A DNA stretch of 40,652 bases from Gammaproteobacteria bacterium (GCA_022072255.1 JAJVHZ010000101.1:26333-66984), one strand, 5' to 3'. Shown: positions 1-10,413, numbered from the stretch's first letter. A program made the numbers and translations. The notes: a model not told the origin generated them from the letters alone.

Positions 1-2
1 AC

Positions 3-1013
3 TGGGCCTTCGAGTATTCGCTGGACTACGTCAAGACCAATCTGCGCGAGGCCGATGGATCCAAGGCGGGCGATTATTCCACGGCGACGATGCTCGGACA
101 GATCATGTACCGCTACCCGCTGTGGAACGATCGTCTGGTCCCTTTCGCGATGGCGGGCGGCGGCGTCGGGCTGGGCGAGTTCAGCGGGCGCGAGGATTTT
201 GAGTTCGACGGCGGCGGCAGCGATTACGACGCACTGGGTGTGTTCGGCGGCGGTTTCGACTACTTCCTCGTGGACAATATTGCGCTGACGGCGCAGGCGA
301 AGTATTACTTCGGGTTCGATCCGAGCGTGCGATTCGGCGCGCAGCGGCCGGAGCTGTCGAACGACCAGGTCGTGCTGAGCGGCGGTCTGCGTGTCTACCT
401 CGACAGCCTCGGCGCGGGCGAGCGCGCGCGCGCCGCGCGCTCCGACCCCGGCCGCGACAGCGACGAGATGCGCGGCTACTTCGCGCTGCGAGCCGGCAAG
501 GCCTACTTCACCGATCGGCACACGATTCCGGGGATCGCCATCGAGGAATCTTCGGGTCTGTGGGGCAACGGCGGGTTTGGCATGAACCTGAATCGCCATT
601 TCGGCGTCGAACTCGCGATCGAGGGCGGCCGCGCCCAGATCACCTCCAGCACGCTCGGAAGCATCACCGGTTACCCCGTGTACACCGGCGCGATCCTGGG
701 CCGGGCGCGCTATCCGATGTTCGACGATCGCGTCAGCCCCTACGTGCTCGCCGGCGGCGGCATCGGCTTCGGCGAGACCGGCGATCGCGATCAGCCGTTC
801 TCGGTGACCGGATTCGGCGGCGGGAACGACATATCCGGGATCTTCGTCCTGGGCGGCGGCGCGGAGTATTTCATCGAGAAGAACGTGGCCGTGGGCCTCG
901 AGGTGAAATACACCACGCTGTTCGAAACCGAGGTCACGGTCAACGGGCAGCCCGGAGAGCTCTCCCCGGATTACGTGTCGGTCTCCGCGGGCATACGCAT
1001 CTTTTACCCGTAG
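3..1013 (+). CDS. Outer-membrane beta-barrel protein with two tandem barrel domains (5' partial)
   Basis: The reading frame is open from the left edge, so the start and any signal peptide lie outside the window. The visible 336 residues hold two copies of one module. Each has a run like 'YPLWNDRLVPFAMAGGGVG' or 'YPMFDDRVSPYVLAGGGIG', then a Gly/Asp-rich loop, then 'GGGFDYFLVDNIAL' or 'GGGAEYFIEKNVAV', and ends in alternating strands ('VVLSGGLRVYL', 'VSVSAGIRIFYP'). The second copy begins near 'GYFALRAGKAYF'. A terminal aromatic-rich strand ending FYP fits an outer-membrane barrel of the OmpA-like/OMP_b-brl type. A linker rich in Ala, Arg and Asp separates the copies. The family assignment rests on the strand pattern; the ligand or role is unknown. 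Confidence 0.75.
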   Translation, partial: WAFEYSLDYVKTNLREADGSKAGDYSTATMLGQIMYRYPLWNDRLVPFAMAGGGVGLGEFSGREDFEFDGGGSDYDALGVFGGGFDYFLVDNIALTAQAKYYFGFDPSVRFGAQRPELSNDQVVLSGGLRVYLDSLGAGERARAARSDPGRDSDEMRGYFALRAGKAYFTDRHTIPGIAIEESSGLWGNGGFGMNLNRHFGVELAIEGGRAQITSSTLGSITGYPVYTGAILGRARYPMFDDRVSPYVLAGGGIGFGETGDRDQPFSVTGFGGGNDISGIFVLGGGAEYFIEKNVAVGLEVKYTTLFETEVTVNGQPGELSPDYVSVSAGIRIFYP

Positions 1014-1330
1014 TTGCTCCTCTGCCGGTCGTGGCGTGCCGCGGGAGGCGTCCGTCGTCGGCGACAGGATTCCGTGTGCCGCGCGCTGTTCCGGCCCCTG
1101 CCGTCAGGGCTCTGACGGCCCGTATCGCCCGGCTGCGTTTCCGCTCGACCGCAAGCCGGCCGGCAAGCGCTGGATTCTGGCGGGCTTTCCGTCCGGCCCC
1201 GGCGGGCACCGGTGCGCGGGTCGGGGGCGGGAATGCCTGCGCCGGACCCGGCACGCCCGCTGCATGTGCCTGCCCGGAGGCCGTGGTGCCCACGGCGAAA
1301 TGTCAGACGGCGGTGCAGCAGGGGATTGCG
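1014..1330. other. Intergenic stretch after the barrel gene
   Basis: GC-rich sequence with overlapping open frames on both strands but no family-like protein, no clear hairpin with a U-tract, and no promoter I can defend. Nothing convincing is seen here. Confidence 0.4.
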
Positions 1331-1501
1331 ATGGCGCGAGCGGTGAGGCGGCGGATGGTGGTGAAGTTCCTGGCCGGCGTGGTGGCGCTGGCGCTCTATC
1401 TCATGGGCGCAATCGACACGCCACGGCTCGAGGACGCCTCGCAGGTGCACTACGCCACGGCGGGCGTCGCCTCCGGGGGCTCCACGCCCGCCGACGGCTG
1501 A
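1331..1501 (+). CDS. Possible 56-aa single-pass membrane peptide
   Basis: A short ORF opens with ATG after an AGGGG run six bases upstream. It begins with a basic segment (MARAVRRRMVV), then one hydrophobic stretch (FLAGVVALALYLMGAI, about residues 13-28), then a polar tail ending GGSTPADG. That layout suits a small inner-membrane peptide with its N-terminus in the cytoplasm. I recognise no family. The ORF lies in a GC-rich stretch where chance frames are common, so this is a tentative call supported only by the ribosome site and the TM pattern. Confidence 0.35.
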   Translation: MARAVRRRMVVKFLAGVVALALYLMGAIDTPRLEDASQVHYATAGVASGGSTPADG

Positions 1502-1517
1502 GCCTCTCCCTGATCCC

Positions 1518-3107
1518 CTAACCCCGGGGAGTGCCGGCGGTATGCACGGCGTGCACGTGGCACCCCGTCAGGTAGCGTGAAACCGCGCCGGCATCGAGTT
1601 CGGTCCCCGCAAGCCCGATGTATCCATCAGGACGCAGCAGGTAATAGGCCGGTCCGGCGATCTTCGCGCGCGCCAGCTCCCTCGTATTGTCCGGATCCGC
1701 GGGCACCGCATGGATCTGCACCAGATCGCCGTAGCCCGCCCCCGTCCCCGCCGGCACCGGCTGTCCGAAAACCAGCAGATGGAAGTGCAGGTCGTCGAGC
1801 TGCCGGAACAGATCGTCCGGCCCGCTGCGCGCCCGCAGCTTCAGCCTCAGCCACGGGAAACGATCGCCCGCCACCGGGGCGCCGCTCTTCAGGCCGGTGC
1901 GGTTCTGCGATAACGGGCTGCGCGGATAGCGCACACCGATCTGCGAGATCGTCCTGAAGGCGAGCCGGCGCACCCGTTCGATGGTCATCGCCACGGCCGC
2001 GAGCCTCGCGATGACGCGCGTGCGCAACAGGCTCGCGACCCGGCTGTCGGAGACCACCAGCGTGAACGCCTGGTCGGTGGTCTGGAGCAGACGGCGCGCG
2101 ACCGGCAGCCGTTCCTGCTCGTAGGAGTCCAGCAGTCGGGCCTCGGCGCGGCCGCCGAGAACGAGGCCCAGCTTCCACGCGAGGTTGTAGGCATCCTGCA
2201 GCCCGGTGTTCATGCCCTGCGCGCCCACGGGGCTGTGGATGTGGGCCGCGTCGCCGAGCAGGAAGCAGCGCCGATCGCGGAAGCGCTCCGCGGCGCGGTG
2301 GTGTATGCGGTAGGTGGAGAACCAGCCGCACTGCAGGAATTTCAGCGCAGTGCCGGCCTCCTGCCGGATCGCCGGAACCACCTCTTCGAAGGCCAGATCG
2401 TCGCGCGCCCGCAATGGCGGGGGCAGGATGCCGATCACGCGCCAGCGGTCGGCCCCGCGCATCGGGAAGAACAGGTGGAATCCGTCCCGCCACAGGTAGA
2501 CGTTGAGCTCGCCCGGCTTCATGGGCCCGGTTGCCGCGGTATCGGCGACGAAGAAGACCTGCTCGTACGGCGCGCCGGGAAAGCCGATGCCGCTCAGCTC
2601 GCGCACCGCGCTGCGTGCGCCGTCGCATCCCGCCACCCATGCCGCCTCGATCTCGGTCGTGCGTCCATCCGGTTGCCGGAGCGTGACTTCGACGCGATTG
2701 GGATGCTGCCGCAGGGCGATGAGCTCGGTGTTCCATTGCACGGCCACGTCCCAGTCGCGCAGCTTGGCGCCCATGATCCGCTCGTTGTCGTCCTGCCCGA
2801 GCATCAGCACGAACGGATAAGGGCTCAGCTCACGGCCGATGTCGCCCAGCGGGATGCGAGCCGTCCATCGGCCGTTTGCCCACAGGTTGGCGCCCCCAGC
2901 CTGGAATCCGAGTGCGAGCGCCTGGTCGATGATGCCGAGCCTCGCATAGATCTCGAGCGTGCGCGCCTGCACCGCCATCGCGCGGGTCTGCTGCGCGGGT
3001 CCGGAGTGCCGATCGATGATCATCGCGCGTATGCCGCGGCGCCCGAGTTGATTCGCGAGCATCAGTCCGGTCGGTCCCGCCCCGACGATGAGTATGTCCG
3101 TGTGCAT
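1518..3107 (-). CDS. FAD-dependent aromatic-ring monooxygenase (PheA/TfdB type)
   Basis: This 529-aa protein has the full set of class A flavoprotein hydroxylase motifs: the N-terminal GxGxxG dinucleotide fold (GAGPTG, residues 9-14), the DG motif (GCDGARSAVRE, about 160-170), and the GD motif (LLGDAAHIHSPVGAQGMN, about 283-300). The last ~150 residues have the size and place of the degenerate thioredoxin-like domain found in phenol-hydroxylase-type members. Such enzymes use NAD(P)H and O2 to hydroxylate phenolic or polyketide rings; the substrate here cannot be read from sequence. The ATG follows a CAGGGAC ribosome site. It is the last gene of a leftward operon, 31 bp after the bestrophin-like gene. 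Confidence 0.88.
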   Translation of the reverse strand: MHTDILIVGAGPTGLMLANQLGRRGIRAMIIDRHSGPAQQTRAMAVQARTLEIYARLGIIDQALALGFQAGGANLWANGRWTARIPLGDIGRELSPYPFVLMLGQDDNERIMGAKLRDWDVAVQWNTELIALRQHPNRVEVTLRQPDGRTTEIEAAWVAGCDGARSAVRELSGIGFPGAPYEQVFFVADTAATGPMKPGELNVYLWRDGFHLFFPMRGADRWRVIGILPPPLRARDDLAFEEVVPAIRQEAGTALKFLQCGWFSTYRIHHRAAERFRDRRCFLLGDAAHIHSPVGAQGMNTGLQDAYNLAWKLGLVLGGRAEARLLDSYEQERLPVARRLLQTTDQAFTLVVSDSRVASLLRTRVIARLAAVAMTIERVRRLAFRTISQIGVRYPRSPLSQNRTGLKSGAPVAGDRFPWLRLKLRARSGPDDLFRQLDDLHFHLLVFGQPVPAGTGAGYGDLVQIHAVPADPDNTRELARAKIAGPAYYLLRPDGYIGLAGTELDAGAVSRYLTGCHVHAVHTAGTPRG

Positions 3108-3138
3108 ATGGTCCCTGCTGCCAGACCGGCGTGGCGTG

Positions 3139-4062
3139 TCAGCTCAACACGTAATTGACCGGCTGCAGCGGCGGCGGCACGTCGGTCTCGCCCAGCGTCT
3201 GCCGCAGGTCGATCTCGATGATGCGGCAGACCGCGGCGAGCGGCAGGGCGTAGGGTTGGGTGCCGAACGGTTCCTCGATCTGCGTGCCCACGGCGTCCAG
3301 GCCGAAGAAGGTGTACGCCAGGACCGCGGCGATGAGCGGCGTGGCCATGCCGCAGCTGTCGAGCAGACCGAAGGGCACCAGCAGGCAATACACGAAGATG
3401 GTCCGGTGCAGGAGCAGCGTGTACGCGAACGGCACCGGCGTCGTCCTGATGCGCTCGCAACCCGCGAGGGCCGCGCTCATGGCGGCGAGCTGAGTCTCCA
3501 TCACCGGCGCCAGGACAGGATTGATCCAGCCCTGCTCGCGGCAGCTCCGCAGTTCACGCGCGGTCGCGGCGATCATCGCCGTGGTGGGGCTGCGCGCCGC
3601 GCACACCCTGCGCAGCGTGTCGGCGTCCAGCAGCGGCCGCAGATCCACGGCCGGCGGGCTGCCGCGCAGTTCGTGGCGCAAGGCGTGGGGAATGGCGATG
3701 ATGCGGTAGACGAGCCCGCGCACGATCTCGGCCTCGCTTGCCGGCGGCGCCATCAGCGTCGAGGTCTGGCGGGCGAGGTTGCGGCACGCGATGGTCAGAT
3801 CGCCCCAGAGCCTGCGCGCCTCCCAGTAGCGGTCGTAGCAGACGTTGTTGCGGAAGCCGAGGAAGATGGCGAGCGTCATGCCGATGAGCGTGAAGGGCGC
3901 GACGTCCAGGTGCAGCTTCACGCCCACGATGCGGCCGCCGAAGACGGTGATCGCCGTCGCCACTGCGATACTGAAGACGAGCGGCCTCCAGATGTCGCCC
4001 AGGATCGAGCCTCGCAGGGTCAGCAGCAGGCGGACGGCGGAAGGGCGGTCGCGGACGATCAT
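3139..4062 (-). CDS. Bestrophin-like (UPF0187/YneE) membrane channel protein
   Basis: A 307-aa polytopic protein. The N-terminal hydrophobic segments (about 24-45 and 55-70) lead into FRNNVCYDRYWEARRLWG (70-87), the hallmark of the bacterial bestrophin/UPF0187 family. A long helical middle follows, then two more hydrophobic segments near 225-262. Bacterial homologues form pentameric ion channels in the inner membrane. The ATG at 4062 was chosen because homology begins there; the longer open frame upstream is a shadow of the ABC permease gene. The gene lies 20 bp after that permease gene and 31 bp before the monooxygenase gene, so all are probably cotranscribed. Ion selectivity and the link to the exporter are unknown. 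Confidence 0.85.
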   Translation of the reverse strand: MIVRDRPSAVRLLLTLRGSILGDIWRPLVFSIAVATAITVFGGRIVGVKLHLDVAPFTLIGMTLAIFLGFRNNVCYDRYWEARRLWGDLTIACRNLARQTSTLMAPPASEAEIVRGLVYRIIAIPHALRHELRGSPPAVDLRPLLDADTLRRVCAARSPTTAMIAATARELRSCREQGWINPVLAPVMETQLAAMSAALAGCERIRTTPVPFAYTLLLHRTIFVYCLLVPFGLLDSCGMATPLIAAVLAYTFFGLDAVGTQIEEPFGTQPYALPLAAVCRIIEIDLRQTLGETDVPPPLQPVNYVLS

Positions 4063-4082
4063 GGTCTGCTCATCGCAAGTTC

Positions 4083-4840
4083 TCAGGTCTTCAGGCGGTA
4101 GCCGGTCCGGAAGATCCACCAGACCGCCGCCAGGCACAGGCCGAGGAAGCCGAACGTGGCCGCCACGCTCAGCCCCACGTTCACGTCGGCGAGCTCGTAG
4201 AAGCTCCAGCGGAAACCGCTCACCAGGTAGACCACGGGATTGAACATGCTGACCGCCTGCCAGAACGGCGGCAGCATGTTCACGGAATAGAAGGTCCCGC
4301 CGAGGAAGGTGAGGGGCGTGATGAGAAGCAGCGGGATCACCTGCAGCTTCTCGAAGCCGTCGGCCCAGATGCCAATGATGAATCCGAACAGGCTGAAGGC
4401 GAACGCCGTCAGCACCAGGAAGACGATCATCCAGACCGGATGCTCGATGCGCAGCGGCACGAACAGCCCCGCCGTGGCGAGGATGATGAGGCCGAGGATG
4501 ACCGACTTGGTGGCGGCGGCGCCGACGTAGCCGAGCACGATCTCCAGCGGCGATACCGGCGCGGAGAGCAGCTCGTAGATCGTGCCGGTGAAACGCGGGA
4601 AGTAGATGCCGAAGGAGGCGTTGGAGATGCTCTGCGTCAGCAGCGACAGCATGACGAGGCCGGGCACGATGAACGCGCCGTAGCTGACGCCTTCGATCTC
4701 GGTGATGCGCGTGCCGATCGCCGCCCCGAAGACGATGAAGTAGAGCGAGGTCGAGAGCACCGGCGAGACGATGCTCTGCATCAGCGTGCGCCACGCGCGC
4801 GCCATCTCGAAGTGATAGATCGCGCGGACCGCGTGCAGGT

Positions 4841-4844
<4 letters not shown>
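4083..4844 (-). CDS. yadH: ABC-2 type permease, YadH-like
   Basis: A 253-aa integral membrane protein with six predicted TM helices and the ABC-2 permease layout: an amphipathic N-terminal helix ([20 protein letters not shown]), the early helix [15 protein letters not shown], and the conserved late block [20 protein letters not shown] followed by [15 protein letters not shown]. This closely resembles E. coli YadH. The start codon overlaps the stop of the ATPase gene in an ATGA arrangement, which fixes this start and indicates translational coupling. With the ATPase it should form an exporter; the substrate is unknown. Confidence 0.9.
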
Positions 4845-5767
<923 letters not shown>

Positions 5768-5846
5768 GGCGCAGATTCTACCCGTAACGATCGCCCAGCG
5801 GGTGGAATGACCCCCGTGCGCGCATCGGGAGCGGCCGGCGGCGTCC

Positions 5847-5876
5847 AAAAAAAAACGGCGCCGAAGCGCCGTTTCT
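5847..5876 (-). terminator. Rho-independent terminator of the beta-helix gene
   Basis: On the minus strand a 7-bp stem ACGGCGC/GCGCCGT closes a TTCG tetraloop, with extra A-T pairs extending it, and is followed by nine consecutive T residues. It lies 20-50 bases beyond the stop of the minus-strand beta-helix gene. The UUCG loop plus U-tract is a textbook intrinsic terminator. It also insulates the downstream yadG operon. Confidence 0.93.
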
Positions 5877-5896
5877 TCCGCGTTCCCTGGTTGCGC

Positions 5897-7873
5897 CTAC
5901 TTCCAGGCGATGCTCGCGTTCGCGGTGGATACCGCCGCGGACTTCGCACTCTCCGTGCCGGCGAGATTCACCGCGCTCACCGCGTAGGTGTGCGTTCCGC
6001 CAACGCCCTGATCGACGTAGAAGGTGCCACCGCGGGTGGAGATCGGCAGCCTGACGCCGTCGCGGTAGACGGCGTACTCGAGCACGTCGGCCTGGCCATT
6101 GTCGTTCCAGGAGATGAGCCAGGAGTCCAGCATCTTCTGGATCTTCAGGCCCGCCGGCACGGCCGGCGTGGACGCCGGCGGCGCGAACACCGCGTTACCG
6201 GTGTTGGTGAGCGTAGCCACCGAGCCGGCGCCGGAGAGGAAGGTCGGCGACTGGTACCTGTTGTCGAGCACCTTCGCCTCGGTGGTCGAGGAGAAGGCGA
6301 ACGCGATTGGCCGGTTGCTGCTGACGCCGCCGTTGCGCGCGATCACCGTGTTGTTGCTGGCGACCAGCCCCGTCATGTAGGAGTCGGAGGAATCCGAACC
6401 GATGAAGAAGCCGTTGATCGCCCCGGAGATGCCGTTGGCCACCATGACGACGTTGCTGTCGAAGGTGTTGCTGCCGCTGCCATAGCGATCGCGAATGCCG
6501 TAGATGTTGTTCTCGACATAGCCGCCCGAGGTGGCGACCGCGGAGTACTGCACGTCGATGCGGTTGCGGAACACGCGGTTGCCGTTGGCGCCGTTGGAGG
6601 TGCCGTTTTCCCAGCCGTCGAGGATGATGCCTCGGCCATCGTCCGAGACGATCTGGTTCTCGTAGATGTCGAAGTTGTCGGCCTTGGCCAGCAGCATGCC
6701 GTAGGGCGCCTTGCTGCCCTGGCTGCGCTTCTGCTGGATGCGGTTGCCGTAGATCTGCGAGCGGGGGGTGCTCGCGGTGGTCGTGCCGGTATAGATGATC
6801 TGCATGCCGCGGTGACCGTTGACCAGCACGTTGTCGTGGATGCTGATGCCGGCCGTGCCGCCGCCGCCGCTCACGTAGATCGGATCTGCGCCGCTGCCGT
6901 CGAGAGCTGTAGTGCCGCCCAGCACCTCGACGTAGTTGCGGTAGATCTGCGAGCCGGTGAACCGGTAGCCCTGCGAGTTCATGATGCCGTTGGACTGGAA
7001 GCCGGTCGTGCGGATCACCATGTCGTGCACGATGAACTTGCCGGGCGTGGAGGTCGAGCCGGCGAGGAAGATGGCCGGGGAGCCCGCCGTCTTGCCCGCG
7101 CCCTGCACCACCGTGCCGTTCATGATGGTGATGTTGTCGGCGAAGGTCGCCGTCTCGATGCCCCGCACGCGCGAGCTGCCCGCGGCGTTGTTGTAGGTGA
7201 TGGTGTAGCCGTTGAGATCGAAGGTGATGTCGCTCGCCGTGATCCGGACGGCCTGTCCCGCGGTCGTGAGATTGCCCGTCAGCTTGTAGACCTTGCCGGC
7301 CTGGTTCAGCGTCACCGTCGAGGTGCCGCCCGGCACCGCGATCTCCGCGCCGGTCGGCGGCGGCGGTTCAGGCGTGGGTGTCGGCGTCGGCGTCGGTGCC
7401 GGCGTGGGTGTCGGCGTCGGTGCCGGCGTGGGCGTGGGCGGGGGCGTCGGTGTCGGTGTCGGCGTCGGAGCAGGGGTGGGCGTGGGCGTTGGTGTCGGTG
7501 TCGGTGTCGGCGTCGGTGTCGATGCGGCGACGAAGGTCGCGGTGACCTTCGTGGTCCTGCTCATGGTCACGGAGCAGGTCGACGCCTTGCCGGTGCAGGC
7601 GCCGGACCACGCCGAGAAGGCGTAGCCGGCCTTGGGCGTGGCCTTCAGCGTGACAATGGTACCGCCGGCGAAACTCTTGCTGCACTCGCCGGCCAGCCAG
7701 GAGCGTCCGTCGATGGCGCCGCAATAGATCGCCTTTGGCGTCGAGGCCACGAGCCCCGTCGTGGGTTTGGTGACATTCAGCCAGTAGGTTGCCGCGTGGG
7801 CGCCCAGCGGCGCCAACAGCGCCGCAACGACTGCTGTCCGTACCATGGTGGCGCGTTGATGTTTTCTCGTCAT
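5897..7873 (-). CDS. Secreted right-handed beta-helix protein with InlB-B-like, Thr-Pro linker and FN3-like domains
   Basis: 658 aa from the ATG at 7873, which has AAGGACAGG just upstream and starts a clear signal peptide (basic MTRKHQR, hydrophobic core, cleavage near GAHA/AT, about residue 27). Residues ~28-115 resemble the InlB B/bacterial repeat fold and hold four Cys (51, 64, 93, 100) likely in two disulfides. Residues ~119-173 are an almost pure Thr-Pro linker. Residues ~178-560 repeat short strand units with Asn/Gly turns ([27 protein letters not shown]), typical of parallel beta-helix (PbH1) repeats as in polysaccharide lyases or adhesins. The last ~85 residues look like a fibronectin type III domain ([10 protein letters not shown] ... 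[10 protein letters not shown]). The enzymatic activity, if any, is unknown. Confidence 0.85.
   Translation of the reverse strand: MTRKHQRATMVRTAVVAALLAPLGAHAATYWLNVTKPTTGLVASTPKAIYCGAIDGRSWLAGECSKSFAGGTIVTLKATPKAGYAFSAWSGACTGKASTCSVTMSRTTKVTATFVAASTPTPTPTPTPTPTPTPAPTPTPTPTPPPTPTPAPTPTPTPAPTPTPTPTPEPPPPTGAEIAVPGGTSTVTLNQAGKVYKLTGNLTTAGQAVRITASDITFDLNGYTITYNNAAGSSRVRGIETATFADNITIMNGTVVQGAGKTAGSPAIFLAGSTSTPGKFIVHDMVIRTTGFQSNGIMNSQGYRFTGSQIYRNYVEVLGGTTALDGSGADPIYVSGGGGTAGISIHDNVLVNGHRGMQIIYTGTTTASTPRSQIYGNRIQQKRSQGSKAPYGMLLAKADNFDIYENQIVSDDGRGIILDGWENGTSNGANGNRVFRNRIDVQYSAVATSGGYVENNIYGIRDRYGSGSNTFDSNVVMVANGISGAINGFFIGSDSSDSYMTGLVASNNTVIARNGGVSSNRPIAFAFSSTTEAKVLDNRYQSPTFLSGAGSVATLTNTGNAVFAPPASTPAVPAGLKIQKMLDSWLISWNDNGQADVLEYAVYRDGVRLPISTRGGTFYVDQGVGGTHTYAVSAVNLAGTESAKSAAVSTANASIAWK
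7355..7519 (-). repeat. Thr-Pro-coding hexanucleotide repeat tract
   Basis: About 165 bp made of near-identical 6-bp units (GGCGTC / GGTGTC / GGCGTG on the plus strand) coding for about 27 Thr-Pro, Ala-Pro and Pro-Pro pairs. It is in frame within the beta-helix gene and forms its extended linker. Units that differ at the third base show it is not a recent pure expansion, but such a tract can still change length by slippage in steps of two residues without breaking the frame. Confidence 0.9.
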
Positions 7874-8256
7874 GTGGGACCTGTCCTTCTTGAATGTGTC
7901 GTTGGGTGTATTCGAGCCCGCATACAGCGGCCAGGACGCGGCCGTGCGATGCGTGCCCAGCGGTCCTTGGGTGAATGCGTAAGGCCTATAACGACCGGCT
8001 GTTGTTATGGTTGATAAGCCTACGGGACAGGGTGGCCGGCAAAGTGTGATGGCAGTCACGCGCAAGGCCGCCAATATCCTGACGCGTAGGACGCCGGATT
8101 TACGTTACGAATCCGTGCGTTGCGTATTGCCAGGGCGCGGCCGCCCGGTCTGTTCGGTCGGACTCGCTCCTACACACGAACGGCCTTCTAAAGTTTGCCT
8201 CCGTTCGCGCCGATCACCTGTCGAGGCCGCCGCTTCGGGGCACCCAAGGATCTGCA
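7874..8256. other. Divergent intergenic region
   Basis: 383 bp between the leftward beta-helix gene and the rightward gene at 8257. It should hold both promoters. The only structure I can point to is a small dyad, ATAAC at 7988-7992 and GTTAT at 8004-8008 with an 11-bp spacer, about 115 bp upstream of the beta-helix start, which could be an operator or part of a promoter. I cannot assign -35/-10 pairs with confidence. Confidence 0.35.
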
Positions 8257-9333
8257 ATGAAATCGACTAGGAGCGATCAGGAAAGAACCGCCATGGGCAG
8301 CCAGCGCGAGGATGCAAGGAAGACCAGCCCCCGGATCGGGGCACTCGTAACGGGCATCGGTGGACACGGAATGGCCTGCTGGCTCACGGGCGTGACCGGA
8401 GACGAACTGTCGTTGGTCGTCGCCCACGACTCGGTGCTCGGTGAACGGGACGCCGCCGCGCGGAGCCTGCTCGTCAATCTCTCCTGCCTGCTCGAGCGCA
8501 AATGGCATCTGCTGAACCTGCGCGGCACGATGGCCGGTGTCGCCGGCCGGGCCTTCAGGGTCCGCCTGACGACGCCGATCGCCGCGGAGCTCCAGGCGCA
8601 ACTGCTTGCCCGCCTGTCCGGCGGCGCCGCATCGAGAACGTCCCGTTCCACGACACCACCGGCAACCTGCGCGCAGCCGGCCGCGGCGCCTTCCCCGGTG
8701 GCGACCGCAAGTACTCCGGTCGAGGCCTGCCGGGCGATCGCCGGCGAGCATGGCGCGCAATGGATGCACGCGCTCATCGCGAGGATCGATGCAACGCTGA
8801 CGGAACAGGGCAGTACCGAGAGGCACCCGGCGTTCCGGCGCCGGCTGGAGGAGGATCGTGCCACGCTCGCGCTGGCGCAGGCGGCGATCCGGGAGGAAGT
8901 GGCGGCGCAGTTTGCGGGATCGGTGGACGACATGTTCAATTCCAGGCGCGACATCGCGGCGCGGGAGCGGACCATGGATCGGACCATGGGGCTCATGAAC
9001 ACCGCCGGACTCGAGGACATGATGAGCTTCGTCGACGTGGTGCAGGCGGTCGACCGCACCACGCACCCGCAGGTCCTCACGCTGGAGACGCGGCTCTCGC
9101 AACTTCTGCAGAAGGCCGTCAACGAGGACAACAATCTCCTGCGTGCCGAGCGCCTGTGCGAGATCGTCCTCGGCGCCATCATCGACCACTGGCCCGGCGG
9201 CGCGTCGAATCGCAAGGTCGTCACCGACGCCATGGGCGACACCGCGGCAATCCTGAACAAGGCCTACACGTCGATGAACGACGCCCTCGCGCCGGCAAGC
9301 ACCGCGCCCGCGGCGCGCAGCGCCGTCGCCTGA
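8257..9333 (+). CDS. Conserved-looking soluble protein of unknown function
   Basis: 358 aa with no signal peptide or TM segment. Residues ~25-130 look like a small alpha/beta domain; residues ~131-155 are a Pro/Ala/Thr-rich linker; the C-terminal ~200 residues are mostly helical (HPAFRRRLEEDRATLALAQA, LEDMMSFVDVVQAVD, LETRLSQLLQKAV). The segment around 'LEDMMSFVDVVQAV...LETRLSQLL' recalls the middle of DUF1631-family proteins, but I cannot confirm this. Two starts are plausible: ATG 8257 (AAGGAT upstream) and ATG 8293 (AGGAAAGAA upstream). The gene stands alone. No function is proposed. Confidence 0.65.
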   Translation: MKSTRSDQERTAMGSQREDARKTSPRIGALVTGIGGHGMACWLTGVTGDELSLVVAHDSVLGERDAAARSLLVNLSCLLERKWHLLNLRGTMAGVAGRAFRVRLTTPIAAELQAQLLARLSGGAASRTSRSTTPPATCAQPAAAPSPVATASTPVEACRAIAGEHGAQWMHALIARIDATLTEQGSTERHPAFRRRLEEDRATLALAQAAIREEVAAQFAGSVDDMFNSRRDIAARERTMDRTMGLMNTAGLEDMMSFVDVVQAVDRTTHPQVLTLETRLSQLLQKAVNEDNNLLRAERLCEIVLGAIIDHWPGGASNRKVVTDAMGDTAAILNKAYTSMNDALAPASTAPAARSAVA

Positions 9334-9718
9334 GCGATCGCTGTTGCAATAGGCTCGTCCGGCTCGCGCGCGATGGCAACCCGCCCGCTTCGGGGGCGAA
9401 GGGGGTGCACAATCGCGCGACGCTGCGCCCCACCGCAGATCAACCCTTTGCTCTGCCCAGCCGGTTGACGAATGCCGCGTCTCGCGGTTCGCGTCGGCTC
9501 GAAGCTCTTTGATACGCATCCATGAGGTCCGGCTGCCGCCATCTCGTGTCAATTTCTTGGCGATCCATCCTGCAGACTTGCGCGCAGAGTCGTCGCTCGC
9601 TAACTTCGCTGTAGTATCGGCGGCACGGGCGAGTCCGGCATCGAGAGCCCGCGCGGTCATCAGGTGCAGCAGACCGCGATGCCCAATATTTTTCCTGCAG
9701 GGATTAAAGGGAGTCGAT
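9334..9718. other. Intergenic region upstream of the PEP-CTERM gene
   Basis: 385 bp with no coding pattern. Locally lower GC near 9680-9715 just before the ribosome site is consistent with a promoter or leader region, but no defensible -35/-10 pair or hairpin terminator is seen. Confidence 0.35.
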
Positions 9719-10387
9719 ATGCGTAAGCTTCGTTCTCTCCTGGCGCTTGGCGTACTGGCGAGCTGCATTGCGACGGCAGGGCACGCGGCATCCGTGTCGT
9801 ATTACCTGGATCAATCCAACGAGAATGTCGCTCTTCCGGATGGCAACAACTATGCGCTCGTTACGGTCGATGACAACACGGCCGGGTCGATCACCTTCAC
9901 GGTGACGGCACTTCCGTCGCTGACCGGTCTTACCCCCTTGTCGAATTTCGGTATCCAGGAGTTTGCATTCAGCGTCACCGCCGCGAATTCAATCGCCGAC
10001 TCGGGCGTTGTTTCAGGGCAGTGGACGCTGCCGACCGGCTGGAGCGGGAACATTCCACCGCCCGCCAACAACGAAGACGGCTTTGGAGCGTTCGAGTTGG
10101 CCGTCGCCGGCACCGGAAGCAGTCGGCAGGACCCACTTGTCTTCCGTCTGAACGGCACCGGTTTGACCATTAACGACTTCACTGAACTTTCGACGGGAAC
10201 CGCGGCGCAGGGCAGCGTGTTCTTCGCCGCTCACATAGCGGGCTTTACCGCTCCAAGCTCTCCGGAGAATGTCACGAGCGCGTGGTTCGGCGGGTCGACG
10301 CCGGTGCCAGCCCCCGCCGCGATCTGGCTGCTGGGCAGCGCGTTGGCAGGTGTGGCGGTAGCAGTTCGGAGGGTGGAAAAGTCGTAG
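9719..10387 (+). CDS. Secreted protein with VPLPA/PEP-CTERM sorting signal
   Basis: 222 aa. The ATG at 9719 follows AAAGGGAG with ideal spacing and begins a signal peptide (MRKLRSLLALGVLASCIATA, cleavage near GHAA). The mature part is a beta-rich, Thr/Ser/Asn-rich domain with few charged residues. The C-terminus is a classic exosortase signal: TPVPAPAAIWLLGSALAG, a short hydrophobic helix and a basic end (RRVEKS). Such proteins are exported, processed by an exosortase (EpsH/XrtA family) and often linked to exopolysaccharide. The exosortase is not in this window. The gene is monocistronic with its own terminator. Confidence 0.88.
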   Translation: MRKLRSLLALGVLASCIATAGHAASVSYYLDQSNENVALPDGNNYALVTVDDNTAGSITFTVTALPSLTGLTPLSNFGIQEFAFSVTAANSIADSGVVSGQWTLPTGWSGNIPPPANNEDGFGAFELAVAGTGSSRQDPLVFRLNGTGLTINDFTELSTGTAAQGSVFFAAHIAGFTAPSSPENVTSAWFGGSTPVPAPAAIWLLGSALAGVAVAVRRVEKS

Positions 10388-10413
10388 ATCGCGACAACCG
10401 TTCAACCGCGGCA

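Noticed and set aside
940-1450. Overlapping minus-strand frames after the barrel gene
   Set aside because: Low-complexity Arg/Ala/Gly composition with no motif or ribosome site.
7355-7519. Regular short repeats that might suggest a CRISPR-like or satellite array
   Set aside because: The units are 6 bp, contiguous and in frame, encoding a Thr-Pro linker; there are no spacers.
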